64,000 bases of DNA from Rhizobium indicum (GCF_005862305.2 NZ_CP054021.1:682001-746000), one strand, 5' to 3'; counted from the stretch's first letter, positions 53,296-63,206 are shown. Numbers and translations: made by a program. Notes: generated by a model not told the origin, from the sequence alone.

Positions 53296-53478
53296 ATGGA
53301 CGAAAGCAAAAACTACCTGAACACCGACGAGATCCAGGCCGACGATCAGTTGTCGCCGAAGCCGATCGAAGGAAAGGATCCGCCAAGGCGAGTGCGCAGA
53401 AGCGAGGAAGCCATCGCCGAAGGCTCTGACGATACCGAGCGCGTCCGGGTCCCGCCCCCCGTTGCGAATCCCGATTGA
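53296..53478 (+). CDS. Small acidic protein, probable stress regulon member
   Basis: A 60-residue hydrophilic, likely disordered protein (MDESKNYLNTDEIQADDQ; ends PPPVANPD) with Pro and charged residues; no membrane segment. Preceded by a likely EcfG-type promoter. Not recognised. Confidence 0.5.
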   Translation: MDESKNYLNTDEIQADDQLSPKPIEGKDPPRRVRRSEEAIAEGSDDTERVRVPPPVANPD

Positions 53479-53525
53479 TCACCCTATGGACCCGTCTCTA
53501 AATGATTCAGGTCCCTGGCATCACC

Positions 53526-55610
53526 TCATTTGTCCGCGTCCAGATCGTAGATTCCGCCCGTCAGCCACGCTGGCCAGTCTCGCTCGAAGAAGGACCTGGC
53601 GCTTTCATCCAGCGTGCGGTTTGGACGGGTTGAAAGCCTGATCTCATCGCCATCAAGCCGAACGACGATCTGCTCCTTGCGGTGCGCTTCCCGTTCCTTC
53701 CAGAAACGATAATCCTGCAAAGGCCCTGAGCGCGCCAGCGGAAGGGATTCGCCCTCCGCATCGCATATTGCGCGCGCGCCACGGCTGCCCCCTCCATTGC
53801 GAATGAAGAAATCAAGCGCGCTGAGCACGGCTTCCGAGGCGAGCGCCATATGCCGCCATTGCACGCCGCGAACCGCCTCCGCTGCGCGACCGTAGGAGAC
53901 GCCGCTAGTACCAATGTCAGCATTCAGTTTGCGAGCTTCGATCAAGGCTCGGCCAACGCTTTCTTGATCACAGATGATGCCAGCCTTTTCGCTCATTCGC
54001 GCCTGTACTTGCGAACGGATCGATTTGACGGTGAGCGGGCTCTCGGTCCGAAGTCCGGCAACTAGGCCGACGATGCCCGCCTCTGCGATATCGGCTATGT
54101 CCTCTGCTGCCGACCGCTTCGCCCTGCCGCTCGCGCTGATGTGCTCTGCCGCGCGCGTACCGAAGACTTGCCCGGCATTGAGCGCCGCTCCACCCGGCCT
54201 CGTCACGCCGTGTGTGCCCGCCGCTTCTCCAACCGCGTAACAGCCGCCGAGACTGCTGCGGCCCCAGGTGTCGACCATGATGCCGCCGTTCATGTGCTGG
54301 TTGTTGACCGCAAATTCCAGCGGCTCTTCGGCAATATCGATCTTGTAGCGGCGGTAGAGCTCGATCGCGAGCGGGTTCATATGCTTCAAACGATCGATCG
54401 GCATGTCCTGGTCGGCACCTGCCTTGCCGAGATATTCGCGGACGTCTTCGTCCAGTCTTTCCAGGCTGAACGGCAGGTCGCCCGGCACGGATAGGGGATT
54501 GCGATTGAAGTCCATAAAGACACGCCGCCCTGCGGCGGTTTCCCGGGAGATGGCAAGGTCGACCAGGCTCGAGCCGAAATCGAGCATGCGCGTCGCGTGA
54601 AATGGCCATTGATAGCCCTTGCGGAAGACGTTCGACGCCAGCTCCTGCGTGCTGCGGTAGTATTCTGCCAGGAAGTGGTGCTCGGCACCTTCGGTATCGA
54701 GCGAGTAGATATGCGGGATGGCCTGGACGTAGGTGCCCGACAGATTCCACGGGAACCCTTCCCTGCGTGTGCCGATCCCAAACTGGCTTTCGGTCAGATT
54801 GACGAGTTCGACGCCTGCCTCGAGCGCCAGTCCGAGAGAACCGAAGCAGCCGTTGGGATAAACGCTGTCGCGATAGAGTTCGCCCGGCCCGCCGGCGGCG
54901 AGCGCGATCACGCCACTGACGAACAGCGCGATGCCCAGCGGGTTCTCCTCCGTGCGGTCGCTGGCGCGCATGACGAGCATGCCAACGACATGACGGTCAG
55001 CGCCACCGCCCTCGGTAAGGATCTTTACCGCCGTGGTCTGGTTATAGAACGGCACTCCAAGCCGGATCGCCTCCTCGGCCAACACCTTGACCATCAGGCG
55101 CGAGGTGCGCGGGCCGCAGCTGGTAGCGCGGCCGACCTCGTCATGGTCGGTCTGATATCTCAGCGTTCCACCGAGCGGATCCTGAGGCAGCGGCAGGCCT
55201 AAAAACTGGAGCGATGCCATCATCCGGGACGAGCCCACGGCCTCGACGTAGGCCGTATCCTCGTCCATCGCGCCGCCGCTGCGGATGGCGCGGGCCATCG
55301 CCTTGTAATTGTCGCCCTGATCCGCGGTGTTTGCAGTGTGCAGGGTCTGCTTGTCGGATCCCGAACAGGCCGAGGTTCCGCCCCACGCGCTTTGGCTGAC
55401 GATGACGACGTCATCGCCGCGCCGATTCAATTCCACCGCCGCCCGCAGACCTGCAGCACCCGATCCGACGACGACGCAACCAGCCCGGTAGACCGGCACC
55501 TCGATGCCGGCGAGCCGGACCGTTTCCGAAGGGGCGGCCTCGGACGGCAGCCGCGGCATCTCCACATCGGTCAGTGCGTCAAGAATTTCCTGCGGAACGT
55601 CTATGGTCAT
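53526..55610 (-). CDS. FAD-dependent oxidoreductase, fumarate reductase/succinate dehydrogenase flavoprotein type
   Basis: A 694-residue cytoplasmic flavoprotein of the FAD_binding_2 superfamily. The dinucleotide motif GSGAAGLRAAVEL lies near residue 47, the WGGTSACSG segment (SGG/T motif for covalent-type FAD contact) near 77, the second FAD segment near 460 (GVTRPGGAALNAG) and a C-terminal helical part with WRHMALASEAVLSALDFFI. The superfamily includes L-aspartate oxidase, fumarate reductase and ketosteroid dehydrogenases; the substrate is unknown. It is the last gene of the sugar-transport operon; its start overlaps the Gfo/Idh stop by four bases. Confidence 0.85.
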   Translation of the reverse strand: MTIDVPQEILDALTDVEMPRLPSEAAPSETVRLAGIEVPVYRAGCVVVGSGAAGLRAAVELNRRGDDVVIVSQSAWGGTSACSGSDKQTLHTANTADQGDNYKAMARAIRSGGAMDEDTAYVEAVGSSRMMASLQFLGLPLPQDPLGGTLRYQTDHDEVGRATSCGPRTSRLMVKVLAEEAIRLGVPFYNQTTAVKILTEGGGADRHVVGMLVMRASDRTEENPLGIALFVSGVIALAAGGPGELYRDSVYPNGCFGSLGLALEAGVELVNLTESQFGIGTRREGFPWNLSGTYVQAIPHIYSLDTEGAEHHFLAEYYRSTQELASNVFRKGYQWPFHATRMLDFGSSLVDLAISRETAAGRRVFMDFNRNPLSVPGDLPFSLERLDEDVREYLGKAGADQDMPIDRLKHMNPLAIELYRRYKIDIAEEPLEFAVNNQHMNGGIMVDTWGRSSLGGCYAVGEAAGTHGVTRPGGAALNAGQVFGTRAAEHISASGRAKRSAAEDIADIAEAGIVGLVAGLRTESPLTVKSIRSQVQARMSEKAGIICDQESVGRALIEARKLNADIGTSGVSYGRAAEAVRGVQWRHMALASEAVLSALDFFIRNGGGSRGARAICDAEGESLPLARSGPLQDYRFWKEREAHRKEQIVVRLDGDEIRLSTRPNRTLDESARSFFERDWPAWLTGGIYDLDADK

Positions 55611-56785
55611 TGGCGTTCAGCCAGCGGGATGTCGACCCAACGCCTCTGCCGGGAGGACTCCATGCATGCGTCGACGATCTGGCAGATGTGGTGGCCGGTC
55701 TCGAATGTCGGCCACATCGGTCTGTTGGCAACGATCGAGCGGATCACTTCGGCCACCTCGATAATCTTGCTTTCATTGTAGCCCAAGCCGAAATTCGGCA
55801 GAGGGAGGAAAGCCCGGAAGGTTGGGTTCTCAGGCCCCACGTCGATCTCGCGGAAGCCGCGCCGACCCGTCCGATCGTCGTTGGAGTAGAAGCGCAGCCG
55901 GTTTATTTCGTCATAGGTGTAGGCGATGCTGCCTTTCGTTCCGTAGATTTCGTAGGTCTGCATGAACTTGCGGCCGGTCGCGACACGGCTGAAATCGACG
56001 ATCCCGCCGGCGCCGTTCTCGAACCGGCACAGCAGGTTCGTCGCATCGGGATTGGTGATATCAGCCCAGGTCTCATTGCCTGTCAGTTTCACCTCTTCGC
56101 CATAGGCAAGGCCTTCGACGACAGGCCGGCGCGGCGTTGCGATAAGATTGTCGGCGATCAGGGAGCTGACGCGGCCAACCAGGAAATCCATGAAGCTGAA
56201 GATATGCGAACCGGTATCACCGACGATCCCGGTCGGCGCGAGCTTTCCATCGGCGCGCCACATGAAGGGCGCGTAGGGATCGCCATACATGTCGACGTGC
56301 TGGCAGCCGCGGAACAGCTTGATCTCGCCGATTTCGCCGGATTGAATGATATCTTTCGCCAGATCATGGACGGGATTGCGAGGAAAGGCGTGTCCAACGC
56401 GGGTAATGACACCCTTCGCCCGGGCGATGTCGGCCAATTCCCGCGCTTCGGCGGCGGTGTTTGCCAACGGCTTCTCGCAATAGACATGTTTGCCGGCCAG
56501 CAGGGCCGCCTTGGCCACCTCATAATGAAGATGGTCAGGCAGGCAGATATCGATCAGATCGACATCAGGATCAGCGACCGCCAGATTCCAATCCTGAAGA
56601 ATTCTTGCACCCGGCGCCCTGTGGGAAATATTCCCGGCTGCTTTCGAGGGACCTTCGACGAGAGCGACGATCCGTGCCGTTCCGTCCGACACTCCGAAGA
56701 AATGCGGAAAGGTCTGATAGGCCATCGTGTGGACCTTTCCCATCCAGCCCGAGGCGCCAAGCACTGCAACTCTGACTTCAGACAT
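55607..56785 (-). CDS. Gfo/Idh/MocA family oxidoreductase
   Basis: A 392-residue NAD(P)-dependent dehydrogenase. N-terminal Rossmann motif VLGASGWMGKVH near residue 9; the EKPLA motif (catalytic Lys) near 97; GDTGSHIFSF near 190 with the Asp and His expected for sugar/inositol dehydrogenases. It oxidises sugars, inositols or related polyols at a hydroxyl. The start ATG at 56785 has GGAGAG upstream. ATGA overlap with the downstream flavoprotein gene. Confidence 0.9.
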   Translation of the reverse strand: MSEVRVAVLGASGWMGKVHTMAYQTFPHFFGVSDGTARIVALVEGPSKAAGNISHRAPGARILQDWNLAVADPDVDLIDICLPDHLHYEVAKAALLAGKHVYCEKPLANTAAEARELADIARAKGVITRVGHAFPRNPVHDLAKDIIQSGEIGEIKLFRGCQHVDMYGDPYAPFMWRADGKLAPTGIVGDTGSHIFSFMDFLVGRVSSLIADNLIATPRRPVVEGLAYGEEVKLTGNETWADITNPDATNLLCRFENGAGGIVDFSRVATGRKFMQTYEIYGTKGSIAYTYDEINRLRFYSNDDRTGRRGFREIDVGPENPTFRAFLPLPNFGLGYNESKIIEVAEVIRSIVANRPMWPTFETGHHICQIVDACMESSRQRRWVDIPLAERQ

Positions 56786-56809
56786 TGTCGTCTCTCCTCT
56801 CGACATGGC

Positions 56810-58465
56810 TTACCGGATTTCGGCGCGGGCCCTCGGCCTCGCATCGTTGCGTTCGTAGGCGAAGATGGTGGGGGCAAGTGCCGGCAAGCCCCGGATGAGG
56901 TCCGATCCCTTTTCGCCGACCATGATCGTCGGCGCGTTGGTATTGCATGACGGCACGCGCGGCATAACGGATGAATCGCAGACCCTGAGGCCTTCCAAGC
57001 CGTGCACCTTGAGATCAAGCCCGACAACCGCGTCAGGCCCTCTCCCCATCTTGCAGGTGCCGACCGGATGATGGTCGGTCTTTGCGTTGGCGCAGCCGTA
57101 ATCGAAAAGCTGCTCGTCGGTCGTGACCTTCGGTCCAGGAAGCCTTTCGGCCATGACATAGGGCTTCAGCGCCGCCTGCTGCATGATCTCGCGTGCGAGC
57201 TTCAGCCCTTCCAGGGACATCGTCCTGTCGTGAGGATCGGACCAGTAGTTGGGGTCGATCAATGGAGCGGCAGCCGGGTCTGAGGATGACAGACGCACCG
57301 TCCCGCGCGAGCGCGGATGCAGATAGGCGGAGTTAAGGGTCACGCCGGCATTCTTGAGCCGTTCGACACCCGCTTCGATGCCCGAACCCAGGCCGAGGTG
57401 GAACTGGATATCAGGAGAACGGGCCTGCGGATCGGCATACCAGAAGCCGCCGGTCTCGAAGAGCGACGAGGCGACCGGTCCGGTGCGGAACAGTACATAT
57501 TGTATCCCGGCCCAAACGGTCCGGTGGAGTTTTGCGACGCCATCATAGGTGTGATCGCCGGTGCATTCGGCAATGACGAAAAGATCCAGGTGATCCTGGA
57601 GGTTGCCGCCGACACCCGGTAGATCGTGAAGCACCTTGACGCCCACCGACCGCAGATGGTCGGCCGGTCCTATGCCGGACTGCAAAAGCAGCTTCGGCGA
57701 TCCGATCGCGCCGGAGGAAACCAATACTTCGCGGTCGGCACGCACGATCTCCGAGCCGTGCGAGGTCACGATCTCGACGCCTGTCGCACGGGCTCCCTCC
57801 ACAATAATACGCGCGACGCGCGTGCCCGTCCTGACCGTCAGGTTCTTCCGGTCCTTGATCGGCGAGAGATAGGCGAGCGAAGCCGACGACCGGCGGCGGT
57901 TGCGCTGCGTGAGTTGATAAAATCCCACTCCCGCCTGCTGGCGTCCATTGAAGTCGTGATTATAGGGAATGCCGAGCTCCTGCCCTGCACGGATATAGGC
58001 GTCGCAGATCGGCAGCGGCGCAGCAGGCATCGAGACGCCGAGCGGACCGCCATAGGAGTGATAGTCGTCGGCGAAGCGCTGATTGTCTTCCGCGCGTTTG
58101 AAATAGGGAAGGATCGAACGATAGTCCCAGCCTTCGCAGCCGTCTTCACGGGCCCAGAGGTCATAATCCACAGCGTTTCCGCGCGTGTAGAGCTGGGCGT
58201 TGATCGACGAGCCGCCACCGATGACTTTCGCCTGCGTATAACGAAGCACGCGGCCTTTCATGTGCTTTTGGGGAACGGTTTCCCATCCCCAACTGGCGAC
58301 ACCTTTGGTCATCTTGGCGAAGCCCGCTGGCATGTGAAAGAGCGGATTCCAGTCGCCTCCGCCCGCTTCTAGCAGGAGGACGCTGACATCAGGATCTTCG
58401 CTCAGCCGATTTGCCAGCACGCATCCTGCTGGACCGGCGCCAGTGATGATGTAATCGAATCCCAT
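56810..58465 (-). CDS. GMC family oxidoreductase (choline/alcohol dehydrogenase type)
   Basis: A 551-residue FAD enzyme. The FAD motif GAGPAGCVLANRLSED lies near residue 9; the ATP-like GGGSSINA motif near 85 is the GMC signature 1; signature 2 near 265 (SSGAIGSPKLLL). The catalytic pair DHHPVGTCKMG near 490 and NTNAPTIMVGE near 535 (His and Asn) is intact. The substrate is not predictable (alcohol, choline or sugar). An ATG at 58483 (MQQDSK) is an alternative start. Confidence 0.9.
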   Translation of the reverse strand: MGFDYIITGAGPAGCVLANRLSEDPDVSVLLLEAGGGDWNPLFHMPAGFAKMTKGVASWGWETVPQKHMKGRVLRYTQAKVIGGGSSINAQLYTRGNAVDYDLWAREDGCEGWDYRSILPYFKRAEDNQRFADDYHSYGGPLGVSMPAAPLPICDAYIRAGQELGIPYNHDFNGRQQAGVGFYQLTQRNRRRSSASLAYLSPIKDRKNLTVRTGTRVARIIVEGARATGVEIVTSHGSEIVRADREVLVSSGAIGSPKLLLQSGIGPADHLRSVGVKVLHDLPGVGGNLQDHLDLFVIAECTGDHTYDGVAKLHRTVWAGIQYVLFRTGPVASSLFETGGFWYADPQARSPDIQFHLGLGSGIEAGVERLKNAGVTLNSAYLHPRSRGTVRLSSSDPAAAPLIDPNYWSDPHDRTMSLEGLKLAREIMQQAALKPYVMAERLPGPKVTTDEQLFDYGCANAKTDHHPVGTCKMGRGPDAVVGLDLKVHGLEGLRVCDSSVMPRVPSCNTNAPTIMVGEKGSDLIRGLPALAPTIFAYERNDARPRARAEIR

Positions 58466-58510
58466 TTTACTGTCCTGTTGCATTCGGCCTGGCGACCGCC
58501 AGTGCCTGTG

Positions 58511-60016
58511 TCATGCCTGCAAGTCCTGCGACGCAATGTGATCTGCCACTCTCAGCGCTTGGGCGGCGACGGTGAGCGCAGGGTTCACCGCGGCCGAGGT
58601 GGGGAGGAAACTGGCGTCGACGACGAAGAGATTTTCGTGATCATAAGCCCGGCAATACGCGTCGAGCGGCGCAGTCGCGGGATCGTTTCCGATGCGGATC
58701 GTTCCGCACTGATGGGAAGGCGTGCGCTTGTCGAAGGGTCTCGACAGCACGATCGGAAATCCGATCGATTTCAGGATGACCTTCAGCTTGGCGACAAGTG
58801 CGAGATGGGCGTCCCAGTTGGTTCGCTGCCATTGGAGAATAATCCGATCTCCATCCACCATGACGCGGCTTTCGGGATTGGGAACGTCCTCGCTCATCGC
58901 ATAGAAGTCGATGGCATGGCCGGTGATGAAGCGCAGAAGCCATTCCGGAGCCTGCGGCAGAGAACCCTTGAGAACCTTTTCGGAGATGCGGCCGAGGAGC
59001 TGCACGTTGCCGAGGGGCGGTCCGCCCTCCCCGTCGGAGAGATAAAAGTCGTTGAAGGCAAACGTCTTCTGGTAGATGGAGGTGTTCTTGAACCGCGGCG
59101 AGACCCCGATGACGGCGGACGCATTGTGATTCATGAAGTTGCGGCCCACCTGGTCGGAAGAGTTCGCCAGACCCTTTGGGAAGCGGTCGTTTTTCGAACG
59201 CAGCAAAAGCACTGATGATTGGACCGCCCCGGCGGAGAGGATCACGATCTCAGGCGAAACAGTCACCGTCTGCCCGTTCTTGATGTAGGCCACCCGGTCG
59301 ATCCGGCTCCGCGCTCCCGTGTCGAGCCTCGTCACACGCGCATTGGTTTCGAGCCGGACGTTCTCGTGTCTCAGTGCTACTGAGAGTGCTGCGGTCTCGG
59401 CATCCATCTTGCCGTCGCGTGCGTTTGGATGCGCATCCCAGGGCGTGGGTGCTTTGGAGAGCCAGGCGTCAAGATCCAGGCCGAGCGGCAGGGAAAACGG
59501 ATGCAGGCCCTTCTGCTTGAGGCGCGCCCTGATATCGGCAATCGGCGCCTCGTCCGGGACGGGCGGATACTCGTAGGCCGCCGAGTGGTGCGGCTCCGTC
59601 GGATCTTCGCCCAGACTGCCGCGGACCTGGTACATGCGTTCCGCTTGGCAGTACCACGGCTCCAGGACCTCGTACGGAAACGGCCAGGCCGGCGACACAC
59701 CCTCGCGGTGTTCGATGACTGCGAAATCCTCTTTGCGATAACGCGACAACACGGCGCCATAGAATTTCGAATTCCCGCCGACATTGTAGTAATTGCCGGG
59801 ATTGAACCCCTTGCCGTTCGCCTCGTACCAGGTTTCCTTCGGTCGAAAATGTCCCCGCTGGAAGATCGCGCGTTGGTCGCGGTTGACCGGAAGGTCGGCG
59901 ATATGGTCGCCGGCTTCGAGGATCAATATCTGCGCGCCGGTCATGGCCAGGCCGGCCGCGACCGTGGCGCCGCCGACGCCTGAACCGATGATGACGATGT
60001 CAGGTGAACTGCTCAT
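58511..60016 (-). CDS. GMC family oxidoreductase (fructose/gluconate dehydrogenase-like)
   Basis: A 501-residue FAD enzyme. Motifs: GSGVGGATVAAGL near residue 11; NVGGNSKFYGA near 82 in the GMC signature 1 region; LSAGAVQSSVLLLRS near 253; C-terminal HQCGTIRIG near 438 and AAVNPALTVAAQ near 480 (conserved His and Asn region). It resembles the membrane-associated sugar dehydrogenase group more than choline dehydrogenase, but has no signal peptide and no partner small subunit or cytochrome gene in the operon. Hence the electron acceptor is unclear. Confidence 0.87.
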   Translation of the reverse strand: MSSSPDIVIIGSGVGGATVAAGLAMTGAQILILEAGDHIADLPVNRDQRAIFQRGHFRPKETWYEANGKGFNPGNYYNVGGNSKFYGAVLSRYRKEDFAVIEHREGVSPAWPFPYEVLEPWYCQAERMYQVRGSLGEDPTEPHHSAAYEYPPVPDEAPIADIRARLKQKGLHPFSLPLGLDLDAWLSKAPTPWDAHPNARDGKMDAETAALSVALRHENVRLETNARVTRLDTGARSRIDRVAYIKNGQTVTVSPEIVILSAGAVQSSVLLLRSKNDRFPKGLANSSDQVGRNFMNHNASAVIGVSPRFKNTSIYQKTFAFNDFYLSDGEGGPPLGNVQLLGRISEKVLKGSLPQAPEWLLRFITGHAIDFYAMSEDVPNPESRVMVDGDRIILQWQRTNWDAHLALVAKLKVILKSIGFPIVLSRPFDKRTPSHQCGTIRIGNDPATAPLDAYCRAYDHENLFVVDASFLPTSAAVNPALTVAAQALRVADHIASQDLQA

Positions 60017-60031
60017 GTTAGCACCTGGCCA

Positions 60032-61147
60032 TCACGCAATCCGCGCCTGTGTTTCCGGATCGAAGAACACGGCCTTGTCGAGATTGAAGGCGAGGCGGGT
60101 ATTTTGTCCTGGTGCGATGCCGGTATCGGCGCGCAGGCGGGCGACGACGGATTTGCCGCCGAGCTTGGTGACGGCGAAGGTATCGGAGCCGGCCGGTTCG
60201 ACCACCTCGATCAGGCAATCGCCCTCGGTCAGCGAGCGCGCCTTGCGGTCGGCGCCATCGGGGTCGGTCAGCGCTTCGGGCCGAATGCCGAAGATCACCT
60301 GTCTGCCGGTATAGGCAGTCAGGCCGTCATTGCCTGCCATGACGGGGAGCCTCAGCGGGGCGGCATTCGGCCGCTCCAGCGAGACTTCGAGCCCGCCGGC
60401 GCCGTTTTCGACGGTGGCGTTGAGCAGGTTCATCGCCGGCGATCCCATGAAGTCGGCGACGAAGATATTGGAGGGGCTGTTATAGATCTCGGCCGGTGTG
60501 CCGAACTGCTGCAGCACGCCGTCCTTCAGCACGGCGATCTTGGTCGCCAGCGTCATCGCCTCGATCTGGTCGTGGGTGACATAGACGAAGGTGGTGCCCA
60601 TGCGCTGATGCAGCCGCTTGATCTCGGTGCGCATGTCGACCCGCAGCTTGGCGTCGAGATTGGAGAGCGGCTCGTCGAACAGGAAGACCTGCGGATTGCG
60701 CACCAGCGCCCTTCCCATGGCGACACGCTGGCGCTGGCCGCCCGACAGCTGGCTCGGCTTGCGGTCGAGCAGGTGGCCGATCTGCAGCATGTCGGAGACT
60801 TGGGCGATCGCCCTGGCACGCTCCTCCTTGGGCACGCCGCGGATCTCCATGCCGAAGGCGATGTTGCCCGCCACCGTCATGTTCGGATAGAGCGCATAGG
60901 ACTGGAACACCATGGCGATGTCGCGCTTGGAGGGATGCAGCCCGCTGATGTCGCGCCCGTCGATCTTGATATCGCCTGAGGTGATCGTCTCCAGCCCGGC
61001 AATGGTGTTGAGCAGCGTGGACTTGCCGCAGCCGGACGGGCCGACCAGCACGAGAAAGCCGCCCTTTTCGAGTTCGAGGTCGATCCCCTTGAGAATGTCG
61101 ACGGCGCCGAAGCGCTTTTTGAGACCGGAGATTTCGAGGAAGGCCAT
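60032..61147 (-). CDS. ugpC: ABC sugar transporter ATP-binding protein (UgpC/MalK type)
   Basis: A 371-residue ATPase. Walker A GPSGCGKST near residue 37, signature LSGGQRQRVAMGRAL near 134, Walker B VFLFDEPLSNLD near 155, H-loop VTHDQ near 190; C-terminal TOBE regulatory domain (about 240-370). It powers the two permeases encoded next to it. The symbol is the family name and does not specify the sugar. Confidence 0.93.
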   Translation of the reverse strand: MAFLEISGLKKRFGAVDILKGIDLELEKGGFLVLVGPSGCGKSTLLNTIAGLETITSGDIKIDGRDISGLHPSKRDIAMVFQSYALYPNMTVAGNIAFGMEIRGVPKEERARAIAQVSDMLQIGHLLDRKPSQLSGGQRQRVAMGRALVRNPQVFLFDEPLSNLDAKLRVDMRTEIKRLHQRMGTTFVYVTHDQIEAMTLATKIAVLKDGVLQQFGTPAEIYNSPSNIFVADFMGSPAMNLLNATVENGAGGLEVSLERPNAAPLRLPVMAGNDGLTAYTGRQVIFGIRPEALTDPDGADRKARSLTEGDCLIEVVEPAGSDTFAVTKLGGKSVVARLRADTGIAPGQNTRLAFNLDKAVFFDPETQARIA

Positions 61148-61150
61148 GGA

Positions 61151-62131
61151 TTACCCTTTGACAGCGCCCGCCATCAGACCGCGCACGAAGTAGCGGCCGG
61201 CGAGGATATAGACGATGAGCGTCGGCACGGCGGCGATCATCGCCGCCGCCATGTTGACATTGTATTCGACCACCCCGGTCGAGGTGTTGACGACATTGTT
61301 CAGCGCCACCGTCATCGGCATGGTGTCACCGGTGCCGGCGTAAGCCGAGGCAAACAGGAAGTCGTTCCAGATATTGGTGAACTGGTAGATCACCGTGACG
61401 ACGATGATCGGCAGCGAGTTCGGCAGCATGATGCGGCGGAAGATCTGGAAGAAGCTGGCGCCATCGACCTGGGCGGCCCTGACCAGCTCGGTCGGAAAGG
61501 CCTCGTAGAAATTGCGGAAGAACAGCGTCGTGAAGCCCAAGCCATAGACGACATGCACGAAGACCAGATTGACCGTCGGATTGCCGAAGCCGAAGTTGAA
61601 GCCCGTGGTATTCTGCAGCGTCATGCCGAAGCGGCCGAGGGAGCCCAGGATCGTTGCCATCGGCAACAGCACTGACTGGAACGGGATGAAGCAGGCAAAC
61701 AGCATCAGCCCGAACACCAGCGTGTGGCCGGGGAAGCGCCATTTGGTCAGCACATAACCGTTCAGCGCCCCCATGATGGTGGAGATCGCGACAGCCGGCA
61801 CGACCATCTTGATCGAGTTCCAGAAGTAACCCTTGATGCCGGCGCAGGTGAGCCCGACGCAGGTCTCGCCCCAGGCCTTGATCCAGGGATCGAAGGTCGG
61901 CGATTGCGGCAGCGCCAGCATGTTGCCGTTCTGGATCTCGTCCATGGTCTTGAACGAGGTGGTGAGCATGACGAAGAGCGGCATCAGATAGAGGACGGCG
62001 AAGACCAGCAGCAGGCCGTAGATGACGGTGCGGCCGATCCAGCGGGTGTTGCTGTTCTTGTTGTCGTTTCTGCTGTCGCTGGTCTGCGGCAGCGTTGCCG
62101 AGGTTGCTATCGGAGAGGTCACGCTGCTCAT
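61151..62131 (-). CDS. CUT1 sugar ABC transporter permease (MalG/GtsC-like)
   Basis: A 326-residue inner-membrane protein with six helices. The EAA-type loop is VRAAQVDGASFFQIFRRIML near residue 220; the last helix ends at the C terminus (AGRYFVRGLMAGAVKG). The first 30 residues are polar (SNSNTR), as in some rhizobial permeases. Its start overlaps the stop of the second permease gene by four bases. Resembles glucose/mannose-type CUT1 permeases. Confidence 0.92.
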   Translation of the reverse strand: MSSVTSPIATSATLPQTSDSRNDNKNSNTRWIGRTVIYGLLLVFAVLYLMPLFVMLTTSFKTMDEIQNGNMLALPQSPTFDPWIKAWGETCVGLTCAGIKGYFWNSIKMVVPAVAISTIMGALNGYVLTKWRFPGHTLVFGLMLFACFIPFQSVLLPMATILGSLGRFGMTLQNTTGFNFGFGNPTVNLVFVHVVYGLGFTTLFFRNFYEAFPTELVRAAQVDGASFFQIFRRIMLPNSLPIIVVTVIYQFTNIWNDFLFASAYAGTGDTMPMTVALNNVVNTSTGVVEYNVNMAAAMIAAVPTLIVYILAGRYFVRGLMAGAVKG

Positions 62132-63078
62132 CGCGCCTTCTCCTTCAGTTCGGAATAGAGATAGGGAACGATGATCGCCGAGATCGTCATCAGCATGATG
62201 ATGGCGCTGGCCGAGCCGACGGCCATCTCGTTGCGCTTGAAAGTGTATTCATACATGAAGTTCGACGGCAGCCAGGCCGAGCCGCCGGGGCCGCCCGAGG
62301 TCAGCGCCACCACGAGGTCGTAGGACTTGATCGCCATATGGGCGAGCACGATGAAGGCCGACAGAAAGATCGGCCGCAGCAGCGGAATGACGATGCGCCG
62401 ATAGAGCTGGAATGGCGAAGCGCCGTCGATCTGGGCGGCCTTCATGATCTCGCCGTCGATGCCGCGCAGACCCGCCAGGAACATCGCCATGACGAAGCCG
62501 GACGCCTGCCAGACGCCGGCGATGACGACGGTGTAGATGACGAAGTCCTTGTTCTTGATCCAGTCGAAGTGGAAGCTCGTCCAGCCAAAATGGTGCAGCG
62601 TCTGTTCTAGCCCGAGGCCGGGATCGAGGAACCATTTCCAGGCAACGCCTGTCACGATGAAGGAGAGCGCCATCGGATAGAGGAAGATCGGCCGCAACAC
62701 GCTCTCGCCGCGGATCTTCTGGTCGAGCAGGATGGCGAGGAAGAGACCGAGCACCAGGCAGATACCGATATAGAGGAAGCCGAAGATCGCCATGTTGGTG
62801 ATCGAGGTGTACCAGGAGGACGGCGGATCGCTCTCGAAGGTCCAGCGCCACAGCCGCTGATAGGCGCGTGCTCCGGTCAGCGCATAGGAGGGAAAGGTCT
62901 TGGAATTGGTGAACGACAGATAGGCCGTCCAGACGATGAAGCCGTAGACGAAGATGATGGTGATGACGAAGCTCGGCGCCAAGACGATCTTCGGCAGCGC
63001 ATCCTGCAGCCGGCCACGAATGGATGCTCTTGTCCCGCGCGTTGTGATCGCGGGTTCTGTTGTCGCAACGGTGCTCAT
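62128..63078 (-). CDS. CUT1 sugar ABC transporter permease (MalF/GtsB-like)
   Basis: A 316-residue membrane protein with six helices. The conserved cytoplasmic loop is MKAAQIDGASPFQLYRRIVIP near residue 215; the first helix starts near 35 (VLAPSFVITIIFVYGF). ATGA overlap with the partner permease. The binding-protein gene lies upstream, separated by a hairpin and a tandem repeat. Confidence 0.92.
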   Translation of the reverse strand: MSTVATTEPAITTRGTRASIRGRLQDALPKIVLAPSFVITIIFVYGFIVWTAYLSFTNSKTFPSYALTGARAYQRLWRWTFESDPPSSWYTSITNMAIFGFLYIGICLVLGLFLAILLDQKIRGESVLRPIFLYPMALSFIVTGVAWKWFLDPGLGLEQTLHHFGWTSFHFDWIKNKDFVIYTVVIAGVWQASGFVMAMFLAGLRGIDGEIMKAAQIDGASPFQLYRRIVIPLLRPIFLSAFIVLAHMAIKSYDLVVALTSGGPGGSAWLPSNFMYEYTFKRNEMAVGSASAIIMLMTISAIIVPYLYSELKEKAR

Positions 63079-63110
63079 GGAATGTCATCTCCTCCCCACA
63101 ATCGGCCCTG

Positions 63111-63152
63111 CATGATCGTCCGGGCATGATTGTCCGCGCATGATCGGCGCGG
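63111..63152. repeat. Three tandem 14-base repeats
   Basis: CATGATCGTCCGGG, CATGATTGTCCGCG and CATGATCGGCGCGG follow one another without gaps in the spacer between the binding protein and permease genes. Confidence 0.7.
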
Positions 63153-63160
63153 AGCCTGAA

Positions 63161-63187
63161 GCTTCCCCGCGGAGCACGCGGGGAAGC
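63161..63187. other. Intercistronic hairpin after the binding-protein gene
   Basis: GCTTCCCCGCG and CGCGGGGAAGC form a perfect 11-base stem around GAGCA, 19 bases after the stop of the binding protein gene. There is no U-run. Such hairpins commonly protect the abundant binding-protein mRNA from 3' exonucleases and set its higher level (as after malE). Confidence 0.65.
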
Positions 63188-63206
63188 ATTGTCATCACAC
63201 GTGATC

